A stretch of DNA of 64,000 bases from Takakia lepidozioides (GCA_030704615.1 CM060733.1:35030001-35094000); one strand, 5' to 3'. Shown: positions 12,401 through 23,996, counted from the stretch's first letter. Notes: generated by a model not told the origin, from the sequence alone. Translations and numbers: made by a program.

Positions 12401-13148
12401 TCCTTGGTTGGAGCCTTGACATGAGAGATATCAAGGGAAAGGTCTCCGGTTCAAAGTAGGCTATGTGGAAAAAAATAAAAATGATTAGATATGGTTTGCT
12501 TCATATATTGATGCACGTGGACTTAGATGACATTGGACACTTGGGCCAACGGCACAAGCTACCCGATGATTGGAGCCTCGAGGGGAGATATATCAATAAT
12601 GATTGAATATATTACTACTCAATAAATTCATGAAAAAAAAAAAATGGGGCCTTGACATGAGAGACGTACTTGGATACATAGGATATTGTACTTGGGCTTA
12701 GATGACACTGGACACTTGGGCCTCTACATGGAAATGCACTTGGATACATGAATAGAAGATTGCACTTGGGTTTAGATGGGCCTTAACATAGGAGACACAC
12801 TTGGATACATGAATAGAAGATTGCACTTGGGTTTAGATGGGCCTTAACATAGGAGACGCACTTGGATACATAGGAAATTGCACTTGGTCTTAGATTTCAA
12901 AATCTTCACACATGGGCCACCGGCATAGGCTACAGCCCGTTGCACATGGGCCTCGACATAGGAGACGCATTGGGATACATAGAAGATCTTACACTTGGGC
13001 TTAGTTGACACTGGACACTTGGGCCAACGACACAGGCTACCCTAGTTAGTGTTAACTGTGAGTGGGGCACTAAATTCAGTTAAGACTAATTGGGCACCTA
13101 ATAGTGAGACACTAACTATTGGGAGTACTAAGAGGTGGGGCAGGCCCC
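9458..13148. mobile_element. fold-back element with inverted ends and satellite interior
   Basis: The left end (9458-9530) and the reverse complement of the right end (13058-13148) share GGGCC(C)TG(C/T)CCCACCT, then CCCAATAGTTAGTGTC, then TAGGTGCCC and GTGCCCCACT. They form inverted terminal repeats of about 75-90 bases. Between them is almost entirely tandem and nested repeat DNA with no plausible transposase, so this would be a non-autonomous fold-back type element. A clear target duplication was not found; the outer ends may be several bases off. Confidence 0.65.
10060..13045. repeat. composite tandem repeat array of two unit types
   Basis: Unit A (roughly 200-250 bases, starts near 10070, 10700, 10860, 11120 and 12225) carries CATTGGAAAGCCCTCGATGA, TGGTCTCATGATTTTTGGAC, GTGTGGGAGATGTCGAATTT and a GGAAATTCGGGAAAAATAGC tail. 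Unit B (roughly 50-70 bases, many copies from 10380 on) carries GGGCTTAGATGACACTGGAC, GGATACATAGGAGATTGCAC and GGGCCTCGACATAGGAGACG. Blocks of B lie between the A units, and a TATTACTACTCAATAAATTC spacer occurs three times. The many open frames here are by-products of the repetition. Confidence 0.85.
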
Positions 13149-14131
13149 TAAGGCCCTTAGACATGAAAAATGCTTTTCATGCATGCCACCTCAGTTTTTG
13201 CACAGTGTGAGAATGGAAACCAATCGGTGTAACTCTTATTTGGTGTCACGAAATTTAACTAGATATAAATGTACAAAGAGGTAGTGCCACTAGTCGGGTA
13301 ACTTCATTGGAGTGACACGGGTCAGGGTGACATAGACTGGGGTGACATAGAACTCCAATACGAATCGTATTGTACTCATACCTACCATCGCCATACCAGC
13401 ATATTAGTCACTACACAGCAACCAATGGCATTCGTTAATCTCTAATAGTGAGTCTAGAGTGAGAGGGGGTGGAGAGCACTCTTGGACTGGTATCATGAAA
13501 TTTTTATACCAGCCATGTAAATGGGATAAAGAAGTCAGAATGTGACACTAAAAGAAGACTACATCAATAAATGCATGGAATTCATGCAAGCCCTGCCGTA
13601 TAGTAATTATGAATAGGTAGTAAAAATCAGGAAGATCACATAATTAGTCTATTAATAAATATCAAGGTAATAGGATTTGAGCCCTGAATCACTCAGGTGG
13701 CACGCGCGGTAATATCCTCATTTATGGCAGTTGAATGGATGTCATTCATTAAAAACAGAATATACTCTTGACAACTGTCTCGATTCAAATACCGGTGCTA
13801 AAGCAGCTGAAACCCTTTGCGTAGTCCTGCCTTAGGAAGGCAGGGCCAACAACAAACCAATTCAGCCCTCCACCCTTTTTGGGGAAAAACAGACATCAGA
13901 CCCTATAAGAGAATAAATTATCATCCAATGGAATAAGGCATCAAGTGGCCATTCAAAGTGTTTGAAAAAAACTTATTGGTCAATCAGTAGTCATCGAGGT
14001 GACAGCCCTTTCAAGGCCGCAATTTTTTCTATCAGAGTGAAAATGTACTCTGATGATCATTGCAATGGGCAGCTTGTCTTTCTGCTCTCGCGTTTGAAGC
14101 GCCACATTTTTTCCCATGCATGTTGCTTGTT
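13149..14131. other. spacer with third GTGACA repeat
   Basis: About 13200-13345 repeats the 4786-4995 block, including TTTGGTGTCAC, ACAAAGAGGTAGTGC and GGAGTGACACGGGT. The remainder is AT-rich and shows no gene on either strand. Confidence 0.6.
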
Positions 14132-17100
14132 TCACCAGTAATCCCCACAAGAACAGACCCCGTCCTGGAAGTGGTGAAAGCGGTTGGAATCACGCAGAAC
14201 AACTGTGCGCCCAACCATCTTCGATATGAACTTGGTGGCTGTGTGGCAGTCACCACACACACGAAGGTTTTTGATGATGCGGATGGGTGTCCCAGGGGCA
14301 GTGCTAATCAGCCCAAAAGCAATCGCCAGCTTCTCACTGTGGTGGGAAAGAGAAGATTCCTTCTGCTGCTCCTCCACATCATGCAGTACGAAGCGTGTGT
14401 CCGGCTTGTACCCAGCCTCCTTCATCCGACGGGACAATCTCTTCAACTCAGCATGAATTTCCTCAAGTTGTGGATGCAAGTTATCTTCTACAACGAATGT
14501 ATGCACCCGGCTGTCCACCTCAATCCAGCTGCGCCCCGGTTCCTTTCTAACACCCCTGCCCTGCATCATTTGTCTCACCTTTGCTGTATCGTCCCACCTA
14601 CCAGCAGCCGCATAGATGTTCGATAGCAGCACATAAGTTGGAGCATGCTGTGGATCCCATTTGAGAAGGTGTTTTGCCGCAAGTTCTGCTACCTCCACAT
14701 TGCCATGAATTTTGCAGGCACCAAGCAATGTGCCCCATACCACAGCATCAGGTTCGATTGGCATTTTGTTAATGAAGTCCTCTGCCTCACGGAATCGTCC
14801 TGCACGAGCAAGAAGGTCCACCATGCAGCCAAAATGTGCCAATGTAGAAATGAGGCCATGCTCTTCACTCATTGAATCAAAGTAGTGACGGCCTTCATCC
14901 ACCAGGCCCACATGGCTGCATGCAGACAGAACACATATAAATGTGATACCATTTGGCTTCCAGCCTTCCTGTTGCATTTGCCCAAATAGTTGCAGGGCCT
15001 CCATACTGAAACCATGCTGGGCATATCCTGCAATCATGGCATTCCATGAGACAGCATCTCGATCAACCATATTGTCAAAGACTTGTCGTGCATCCTTTAC
15101 GCTCCCACATTTCGCATACATGTCAGCTAGGGTATTCTCCAACATCAGATCTGACCCAATTTCGGCTTTGATGATGTCAACATGGACCTCTTTGCCCTTT
15201 TCCAGGGCTGCTAGGCTGGCACATGCATTAAGAACACAAATGAATGTGACTTTGTTTGGGGCTATCCCTTCTCGTAGCATTTGCTCATACATCTCCAAAG
15301 CCTCCATACCACACCTATGTTGAGCAAATCCTGCGATCATTGCACTCCATGAGACCACATTTCGTTGAGCCATATTCTCGAACACTTGACGTGCGTCCTT
15401 CATGCTCCCACATTTAGCATACATGTTAACAAGAGTATTCTCTAAATTAATATATGACCCAATTCCAGCCTTGATGATGTTAGAATGGACCTCTTTGCCC
15501 TTCTCCAAGGCTGCCTGGCTGGCACAGGCATTGAGAATGCAGATGAATGTGACTTTGTTGGGGTTCACCCCTTCCTGTCTCATTTCCTCATACATTTCAA
15601 AGGCCTCCACAACACACCCATGCTGAGCATATCCTGCGATTAGGGAGTTCCATGAGACCACATCTTGTTCAGCAATCTTGTCAAACACTTCACGTGCGTC
15701 CTTCATACTCCCACATTTGGCATACATGTTAACAAGGGTATTCTCCAGAACAATATCTGGTTCAATTCCAGCTTTCATGATCTCAGCATGGACCTGTTTG
15801 CCCTTTTCCAGGGCTCCTAAGCTGGAACAAGCCTTCAGAACTGAAGTGAAGGTGATGTTGTTGGGTGTCACCCCTTTCTTTATCATTTGCTTGTACATCT
15901 CCAAAGACTCCATACCATTTCCTTGCTGGGCATATCCTGCAATCATAGCACTCCATGAGACGATATTTTGTTGAGCCATATTGTCAAACACTTGATGTGC
16001 ATCCTTCATGTACCCACACTTGGCATACATGTCTACAAGGGCAGTCTCCAGCATGATATCTGGCGCAATTCCAGCTTTGATGATGTCAGCATGCACCTCT
16101 TTGCATTTTTCCAGGGCTGCAAGGCTGCCACATGCATTGAGAACAGAAAGAAATGTGCCTTTGTCTGGCGTCAACCCTTCCTGTATCATTTGCTCATAGA
16201 TATCCAAAGCCTCCATACCACAATCATGCCGAGCATATCCTGCAATTATCGCACTCCAAGAGACCACATCTCGTTCAGCCATATTGTCAAACACTCGACG
16301 AGCATCTTTCATGTTCCCGCATTTGGCATACATGTCCACAAGGGCAGTCTCCAGAATGATATCTGGTCGAATTCCAGCTTCAATGATGTCAGAGTGAACC
16401 TCCTGGCCCTTTTCCAGGGCTGCCAGACTGGCACACGCACTGAGAACCGAAATGAACGTGACTTTGTTGGGTGTCATTTCTTCCCGCATCATTTGCTCAT
16501 ACATCTCGAAAGCCTCCCTTCCACACCCATCCTGAGAATAGCCTGCGATTATTGCACTCCATGAGATCACATTTCGTTGTGCCATGCTGTCAAACACTTT
16601 ACGCGCGTTGCTCATGCTCCCACATTTGGCATACATACTCACAAGGGCAGTCTCCAGAATGATATCCGGCGGGATTCCAGCTTTGATGATGTCAGCATGG
16701 ACCTCTTTGCCCTTTTGCAGGGCTGCCAGGCTAGCACACGCATTGAGAATACATACGAAGGTGACCTTGTTGGGTGTCAGCCCTTCACATTTCATTTGCT
16801 CATAGATCTTGAAAGCCTCTATGCCACACCCATGCTCAGCATATCCAGCAATCATTGTACTCCATGAGACCACATCTCGTTCAGTCATTTTGTCAAACAC
16901 TCGGCGTGCATCCTTCATGCTCCCGCATTTGGCATACATGGCAGAAAGGGCAGTCTCCAGATTGATATCTTGCATAATGCCAGCTTTGATGATCTCAGCA
17001 TGAACCTCCTTGCCCCTTTCCAGGACCCCCAGGCTGGCACATGCCTTAAGAATGCAAATGTACGTGACTTTGTTGGGCTTTATCTCTTCCAGTATCATTT

Positions 17101-17479
17101 GCTGATAGATCATCAAAGCCTCCTTACCACACCCATGCTTCGCATATCCTGCCATCATTATAGTCCATGTATACACATCTCGTTCAGGCATTTCGTCAAA
17201 CACTAGGCGTGCATCCACCATGCTTCCACACTTGGCATACATGTTCAGAAGAGTCTTCAGTAGGAAGATGCTTGGCTTGAATCCACTTTGAATAATGTGG
17301 GCATGCACTTGCTTTCCCTCGGCTAGGCCTTGCTTGTTGATGCACTCCTGCAAGAGACAAACATAACCATCCGAGTCTGGCAAAATCCCTCGTTGGTTCA
17401 AAATGTGAAGGGCCTCTTTCAGTTGTCCTGCCAAACACAGAGTCCTTACTTGAGTCCATTCAGCTTGCCCTTGAGTCAT
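14132..17479 (-). CDS. DYW-class PPR protein, organelle RNA editing factor
   Basis: Single long exon of about 1115 codons from the first ATG at 17479. Eight P-L-S triplets of about 101 residues follow one another, each with MYAKCGxxxDAxxVFDxM, WSAMIAGYxxxGxxxEA and FxxxLxACxSLxALEKGKEVHxxI. After them come E1/E2 (MVDLLARAG, GTLLGACKIHGNVE, YVLLSNIYAAAGRWDD, GRSWIEVD) and a full DYW deaminase domain with HSEKLA, CGDCHTA and the terminal CSCGDYW. DYW proteins bind organelle transcripts through the PPR array and deaminate C to U in mitochondria or plastids. The frame stays open upstream of the ATG to an in-frame stop next to a good acceptor (TTCTGACAG, near 17585), and no targeting peptide is evident. 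An upstream exon supplying the transit peptide is therefore likely. The triplets are strikingly uniform. Confidence 0.92.
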   Translation of the reverse strand: MTQGQAEWTQVRTLCLAGQLKEALHILNQRGILPDSDGYVCLLQECINKQGLAEGKQVHAHIIQSGFKPSIFLLKTLLNMYAKCGSMVDARLVFDEMPERDVYTWTIMMAGYAKHGCGKEALMIYQQMILEEIKPNKVTYICILKACASLGVLERGKEVHAEIIKAGIMQDINLETALSAMYAKCGSMKDARRVFDKMTERDVVSWSTMIAGYAEHGCGIEAFKIYEQMKCEGLTPNKVTFVCILNACASLAALQKGKEVHADIIKAGIPPDIILETALVSMYAKCGSMSNARKVFDSMAQRNVISWSAIIAGYSQDGCGREAFEMYEQMMREEMTPNKVTFISVLSACASLAALEKGQEVHSDIIEAGIRPDIILETALVDMYAKCGNMKDARRVFDNMAERDVVSWSAIIAGYARHDCGMEALDIYEQMIQEGLTPDKGTFLSVLNACGSLAALEKCKEVHADIIKAGIAPDIMLETALVDMYAKCGYMKDAHQVFDNMAQQNIVSWSAMIAGYAQQGNGMESLEMYKQMIKKGVTPNNITFTSVLKACSSLGALEKGKQVHAEIMKAGIEPDIVLENTLVNMYAKCGSMKDAREVFDKIAEQDVVSWNSLIAGYAQHGCVVEAFEMYEEMRQEGVNPNKVTFICILNACASQAALEKGKEVHSNIIKAGIGSYINLENTLVNMYAKCGSMKDARQVFENMAQRNVVSWSAMIAGFAQHRCGMEALEMYEQMLREGIAPNKVTFICVLNACASLAALEKGKEVHVDIIKAEIGSDLMLENTLADMYAKCGSVKDARQVFDNMVDRDAVSWNAMIAGYAQHGFSMEALQLFGQMQQEGWKPNGITFICVLSACSHVGLVDEGRHYFDSMSEEHGLISTLAHFGCMVDLLARAGRFREAEDFINKMPIEPDAVVWGTLLGACKIHGNVEVAELAAKHLLKWDPQHAPTYVLLSNIYAAAGRWDDTAKVRQMMQGRGVRKEPGRSWIEVDSRVHTFVVEDNLHPQLEEIHAELKRLSRRMKEAGYKPDTRFVLHDVEEQQKESSLSHHSEKLAIAFGLISTAPGTPIRIIKNLRVCGDCHTATKFISKMVGRTVVLRDSNRFHHFQDGVCSCGDYW

Positions 17480-17515
17480 GGCAAGTAGTTTTTCTTTCAC
17501 CCAGGAAGGGTTCAA

Positions 17516-18029
17516 CCAATCCTCAACCCAAAGGGCTTCCTTTGTCTGTTTATGTCGGAAGTCTGGCGATCTTGGACTTTTCTGTCAGAATCATCCATAA
17601 GCAGCTAAGCAAGAAGTTATAGCCACATGGACAGTCTCATATACAGACCAGGCTACAATGATCAAAGCTCCAAGCCTAACAGCCATCAACCTCAAGCAGC
17701 CTTTCTCATCGACTGATAACAAGGGAGAACAACCACCTGGTAGAAACAGTAAGAACCAAACTTCGCTACTTTTTGAACCATGAGCAAAATTGTCACTAAT
17801 CTAATCTCCGCAGATCAACCAAGTCCACACAACACCATCATGCCTTCATTGACATACTCTATCATGTCCTAAATTGCCTCACCTTACCTAACCTGTTGTC
17901 CCACCATTGTGAAGGATCTGAGAAGAATTCCTGCCAGAGCCGTTCTTGGGCCATCCCTTGGGCTGCGGGGAAAACCACTTAAACACAGATCTTTAGCCTC
18001 ATTGTCTGTCTTATTGCAGAAAGCTTTCC
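17516..18029. other. 5' flank of the DYW gene
   Basis: Contains the candidate acceptor near 17585 (minus strand) for a missing first exon. No convincing exon was recognised. Confidence 0.4.
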
Positions 18030-18470
18030 ATTCTCTCTCTCTCCAGGCGTCAGCTCCTGACAAGGGTAGTTTCTGTCTCTTTGTGTTCCGCTCAAACTCG
18101 GCGTGGGGTCAATGGCCACAAGGCTACAGCAAACAGCATCTTACGAGTACATTCTCTCCATATTCTCACGCCCTATTGGGGTCTAATTGCTGTGCAGCTC
18201 ACACAGAGCAAGTTGATGCTTGTCGCGGAAGAAAAGGGAACAGCTACTACCTTTGTGAGGGGCTTGTTTGACTTACCACGATAAAGACTATTAATTCGGT
18301 TCTCCAGATATCCTCTAGAAAGCACTTCCAAACTGGGCGTTGGGGTCTATGGCCGCAAGGCTATGGTATCTTGTGAGTACAATCTCTAATACTTTTCTTC
18401 GCCGTCCAAACTGCGTGTGGTCTGGCGACAAGGCTACAGCAAACAACGTCTTATGAGCTGGTTTCCAGAA
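18030..18470. pseudogene. scrambled exon fragments, dispersed family copy 1
   Basis: Plus strand: GACAAAGGTAGTTTCTGTC-like sequence, then CAATGGCCACAAGGCTACAG and CTATTGGGGTCTAATTGCTG. Minus strand: TTTCTAGAGGATATCTGGAG ending in a GTAAGTC donor near 18270. A second CACAAGGCTA-type unit lies at 18331-18390 and a third near 18410-18455. All parts match the minus-strand block at 59150-59549, where they form one continuous exon plus intron start, so here the order and orientation are rearranged. Gene of origin not recognised. Confidence 0.55.
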
Positions 18471-18879
18471 CCTAAGCTGTCCAAGCTCTGAGCTCTAAGA
18501 TCAAGTTTCCTATAAACCATATGTGTGGTAATTTTGCAATGACCTGACAGAGATGTTGTTTGAAAACAATTACAATACAATGCTGGTTGACATAGCAGTA
18601 ATCTGCATTTACACAGAGCTATCTCCAACTCTCTATCATGGTGCAGTGTAGCATTCCATGAAAAACCATGAAGCATTCTGCCTACCTCTGTGACAAGTCT
18701 AAGATGGGAGGGAAACCTGTACTTGATCATATACAGGTACACCACCACCCACCCCGATCACATCTATGGATATGGAGTCAATTCTGAGTCTGGAACAAGA
18801 GGAAATGTGATGGTGCCTTCCTTGAAGGCTGTTGTTGTCTACAATTTTTTTATCTAAGTCTGGAATAGACAGATTCTTT

Positions 18880-19230
18880 CTTGTCAAGACAGAACAAGCC
18901 TTCTCTCTCTCTCAGAGAACGACCATCTTCAGGACCATCATGAACATAGTCCCTGCACCTCTGTTCACCAACTTTCAAAATCTCGAGGGTGAGACGAAGG
19001 CCTTGGCCCTTGTTGGGGTCTAATTGCTGGCCATCTCACTTGTGTGAAGCGCTTTTCAGAGAAAAATCTGGAAAGCCCGAACTAATTGTTTATACCAAGG
19101 TAAGTCCATCTACAGAGTGAGCCCCTCACAAACGTCGTGTCAGTTTCCTTGTTCCTCCCAAACTGGGTGCGAGGTCCATGGCCACAAGTCTAAGGTAAAC
19201 AACGTCTTATGAGTCTCTCTCCTCTCTCTC
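18880..19230 (+). pseudogene. degenerate exon fragment, dispersed family copy 2
   Basis: In plus orientation: a frame reading RTTIFRTIMNIVPAPLFTNF, then GGGGTCTAATTGCTGGCC, then RKIWKARTNCL with a GGTAAGTCC donor near 19100, then a TCCATGGCCACAAG unit and CAACGTCTTATGAG. This parallels the minus-strand block at 59150-59549 (RDTLFKSIKGIVPVPLLP, EDIWKTRINCL, GTAAGTC). It is broken by stops and frameshifts. Confidence 0.5.
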
Positions 19231-20377
19231 GGAATGACTGGAAAAACGAGGAAGAAACATTGAAGGAGCTGATAAGAGGAGGATGAAGAGTGTCCATAAC
19301 ACTCCTGTATGACCATCACGAGAACTTCGACGACCTAGACAGTTCTAGTTTCTGCTGGAGTGGAGCGTGGATCGCTCCAACGCAACCAATTGAGAAACCA
19401 ATAGACAGAAGTTTACAGCTCAATACCTTTTCCCCTTATCCCTGGAGGCTGGGTAGGCATCACAGCCATCATTCGGGTAGGTCTGGGGGCCGGCATTACC
19501 AAATTGGGTAGCCATTTCATCTCCACAGCCTGGCTGCTTGATCTGTTGCATAATGTGAGGTTCCCCTTCCGCCCAATCCAGGGAGAGCAAAGGGTACTGC
19601 GTATGGAATCTCCTTGCACGGCAGAGCGCGCTGCCCTCTCTGTGCCTGTCATGCTCCATAGCACTTCTGGGACCGCTTGCTGGGCAATGTCTACCACTGA
19701 TGCATCTTGCAAGTCCAGATTCACACAAGTATCAAGCTACCCTGCACAAGCACTGCGAATCGGTTATCGTAGTCTTTGCATCAGTACACGAGCATCATGT
19801 GCGGACCAGATCTCCGCCATTGGGGGTGGGTGCACTGTGCCCTCGCATGTTGTATTTGCAATTTGGCTGTATGACCCCAAAGAGAGAGGAGAGTTGAGGA
19901 ACGTGCTGACTACTTTCTGCCACAGAAACAGAGAAACAAAGCCTCGTGACAAAGCTACAAATGAAGGTACTACCTTGTTCCAGGGTGGACAGCCTTCAGC
20001 ATTCCAGTATCTATGTACTTTGACTAAAGAAGTACTGGGGATGCCAAAGATCTGCAGCCATAGAGTTTTGCACAATACATAACGTTTTCCTTCGAATGAG
20101 AATCTTGCGATGGTGCCATCATTCTCATAGGCAATGAAAGACTAAGCTTTACATTTTAGATTAGCTGGTAGTGGTCAGAGAGAATACAGCTAACTGGCCT
20201 TGAATAGACCAAGCAAGCAGAACCACAACACAAAGTAAATCAGACAATTAGGGCAAGAAAGGAAAAGAGCAACTCAATGCACAGAAGTTGCTTCTGTAGT
20301 GCGTCTCTCTTTGAAGCAGCACCAATCATTTTTAAATCATCCAGTCAACCATTGAAATAGAAACAAATATATCAAAT
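19231..20377. other. spacer with unassigned open frames
   Basis: Open frames over 100 codons exist on both strands (plus 19504-20082; minus 19413-19724 and 19764-20075), but none shows a family I know and they overlap one another. The last ~250 bases are probably 3' UTR of the receptor kinase. Confidence 0.4.
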
Positions 20378-23300
20378 TCAGGTATTGTCCGGCTGGATAT
20401 CCTTCAGCAAACCAACAATCTGCTGCATTGTTGGCCGCTTAGCAGGTAGCTCAGCTGTGCAGAGATAGCCTAATCTGAGGGTCTCCAACATCTCTGTTGC
20501 TGCTCCACTGTTCACGAGTTTGGGATCCAAGGCTTTGTTCCCTCGCTTCTCTCGTATCAAAGAACGGGCCCAACCAACCAAATTCCCACCACAGCTGTCA
20601 TGGAAGTAATGCCCAGTTGGCCTCCTCCCAGTTACCAACTCTAACAAGACAACACCAAAGCTGTAAACATCACCCCTCGTTGTGGCCTTCCACATCTGGC
20701 CATACTCCGGAGGTACATACCCAAGGGTCCCTCCAATAACAGGGGTCTCAAAACGCTTATCAGTGTCTACCAGGCCAGCTAAGCCACAATCACACAAATG
20801 CGCTTCAAACTGAGAATCCAACAGGATGTTGCTGGCCTTGACATCTCGGTGAACTATTTGGGGAGAGCACCCATGGTGCAAAAATGCAAGTGCACGTGCT
20901 GTTCCGAGTGCAATGCGATGACGGGTAGCCCAACTCAGATGGTCGTTGCCTACAATTTCACCCTCTGCGTGTTCCCATGTGTCCCTGCTCCAGTCCTCTG
21001 GGTTGTGCGTCCCTACAGAGGAGTCATTAACAAAAAATGAATAAGTGATGTCACCAAACAGACCCCCTCAGAGGAGGGTGATTGAGCTGGGGTCACTCTG
21101 ATGGACCAATACCAGCTTAAAAATACATAGCCATACCAATAACTAGGAGTTCATTGCCTTGTAAACATGAGCTGGAGCTTGTGGCTGGTTAATCTCATGC
21201 AAGACTGTCAAACCACAGTGGTATTTACAACTACCTGTTAAAATGCTTCAGCACAATCTCAAACTAAATATCAGCAGACATTTTCCAAATGTAAGCAGCT
21301 AGCTACTCGTCTGCATGTTTCAACTTTCCAGTACTTGTCATGACTATAGATGCACTTCCAGCTTCACATATTCATACACACAGGAGTATATGATGAGCCT
21401 AAAAGAGCCTAAAAGAAAGAGTGACATGGTCTTGAAAACTTGCTTTGGCCTGGCAGAAGAGAGCCTCAGGATTTATGCTCCAAACCCCCACATACACTCT
21501 TGACAGCAGCTCACCTCATGTACTTAGGGCTTAAAGAGGTCTATTAGTTTGAGAAGCATCCCTACCTGTCCAAATTGCACTGCTCAAACAAGGATACAAT
21601 TTGGGTGTGCCAGACAAACAACAGCTATCCACTCAAGGCACCTCCACTGTCAAGCACAGGGTGGTTTGTATATGAGGACCCAACATGACAAAGGAAACCA
21701 CTCCATACCTTCAGGGAGTTCATGGAGACGCCGACATAAGTCCCCATTGTTCATGAACTCGTAGACCAGAAGCCTCTCATCCCCCACCAAGCAATACCCT
21801 AGCAAAGGCACCAGATTTGGGTGCTTCACCTTCCCCAGTGCCTCCAACTGGGCCGCTTTCTCATACTCATTGGAAGGGCCGCCTTCAAACAAGACCTTGA
21901 CAACAATTTGGAACCCACCAGGCAGTATCCCCTTGTAAATTGGGCCATATCCCCCATCTGCAATCTGTGTGTCCTTATGAAAGTTGGAAGTTGCCAACAA
22001 AAGATCCGCAAATGTAAGATTCAGCAGCGGCTTTTCAAACATGATGACAGGGATGGCTCCAGGGTCTCGGACACCGGATGCCCACATGCTTGGGTCTGTT
22101 TCAAATGACATTGGAGCTGACAGATACTTCGACACCTCTTTTGGAGGAAGCTTTTTTGTCCTCGTCTTCCGGCACAAAATCAGTTTTGCAAGAAGCAAAC
22201 ACAGCACTACCACACCCCCCACCACGATGCCTACTATCATAGACACATGCCTGTGTGCTGAAGACTTCGAACTTCTACTGCTGGTAGAAATGAAGGGGAT
22301 ATGAGCATTTGGTACAGGTGCAGGTGCAGACGTGGGCACAGGCGCTGTCAACTTAGGGCATGTCCTATTTACTGCTATCCCACAGAGCTGTGGATTGGCC
22401 CAGAATGACGATTCACCAAAAGTCTCCAGCTGATTCGTTGTCGGCACAGGCCCACTCAGATTGTTGTATGAAAGATTCATATGATTGAGGAATGTGAGCG
22501 AACCCAGTTCGGAAGGTATCCCACCACTGAGATCATTATACGAGAGGTCAAGATACAGAAGTTTCGTCATGTTTGCAAGTGCATCTGGGATGCTCCCATC
22601 CAAATGGTTGTGGGACAAATCCAGCTGCATCAAGCTTTTGAGGGATCCAATGGAACTAGGGATAGGGCCTGCAATATTGCAAGATGAGATATTGAGGTAC
22701 ATGAGACTCACCATAAGGCCAATCTGTGGAAAGGTTCCGCGTGAAAATGAATTTCCAGAGAGCCCTAAATGCATTAGTACCCGTAGGCTACCAAGAGTCT
22801 CTGGAATGCTCCCAGTCAGCCGATTTGACGAGAGGTCAAGCTTCTGGATTTCTCCCAAATCTCCAAGTGTCGATGGAATCCCCCCCTCAAACTGATTGCT
22901 GCGAAGGTCAATCTCTGTCAAGTGAAGACTCAAATTGCCTGGAATAGATCCAGACAGCGCATTGTTCCCGAGCCTAACAACCGACAGATTTGATTGTGCC
23001 AGCAAGCCCAAGGGGATGCTACCATTGAGAGAGTTGTTTCCACAGTCTAGCACAATGATTGTACCTTGACCCGATATAAGTGATGGTAATGGACCTGAGA
23101 ATTCATTGTCTGCAAAGGAGACATACTGCAATGCCGGAAGGTCGAAAACAGAGGAAGGGATGCTGCCATTCAACTTGTTTGATGCGAGAGAGAGGGTATG
23201 TAAACCCCCCAAGCTGCTTAAGCTGGGTAGAGGGCCATATACCAGATTTTGTGAAAGATCTAAGGAAGTAAGGGAGTGGAGTTTCGCAATGTTTACAGGG

Positions 23301-23992
23301 AACTGTCCACTGAGAAGATTTCTGCTCAAATTAAGTGTCTGCAAATTGACAAGCTTGAACATGTTGGAGGGGATAACACCAGAGAGATTGTTCGAAGAAA
23401 TGTCAAGAAACCGCAAGGTGGTGCAGTTGGCAAATGTTGCAAGCCCAGAACTGAGACAATTATGACTGAGATTCAGGGATTGGAGGCTTCCAAGCTCCCT
23501 AAGTGTCGATGGTATCCGTCCCACAAGCCCATTGCTGGAAATGTCAAGCACTCGGAGCTGAATCAAGTTGCCGATGGATGATGGCAAGGAGCCGTTGAAT
23601 CTGTTCATGGGAAGGAGAAGCTTAGCTAAGCTAGACAGCTGGCCCATATCAGACGGAATTTCGCCAGTCAGTGAGTTGTTGGATAGATCAAGTGAATGCA
23701 AGGCACTCAACTTACCAATTGTACCTGGGGGAATTGTCCCATTCAAACCTACCCCGCTGATCGCTACAGCTCGAATGCGACTTCGGACACCTCTCCCAAG
23801 GCATTGGAGTCCTGGCCACTGGCAAGCAGACACTGACGAGTTATAACCCAAATTTCCAGGATCCGGCAACACTACGTTCAAAAACTTCATCAAATATTGT
23901 TGGTCATCTGCCAGTTGTTGAGACCCCACTCCATGGAATAGAAACAGAGTCCAAAGCAGCAGAGTTGCGATCCTGGCATGAAGTGCTGTCAT
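20378..23992 (-). CDS. LRR receptor-like protein kinase, At2g24230-like
   Basis: Two exons, 23992-21709 and 21012-20378, with a GT/AG intron of 696 bases; phases close to give 972 residues. The start is the ATG before a clear signal peptide (MTALHARIATLLLWTLFLF). Next come an N-terminal cap with CQWPGLQCLG, 18 leucine-rich repeats of the LxxLxLSxNxLxGxIP type, a membrane segment (MIVGIVVGGVVVLCLLLAKL) and a kinase domain. The kinase has the VVK lysine, IVHRDVKASN catalytic loop, GYVPPEYG and RPTMQQIVGLLKDIQP end, which closely matches At2g24230. The metal-binding DFG is DCG (LCDCGLAG), and the glycine loop is DGGYGP. Plasma membrane, probably signal perception. The open frame runs 155 codons upstream of the chosen ATG into duplicated sequence from another gene, listed separately. 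Confidence 0.9.
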
Positions 23993-23996
23993 CCGT

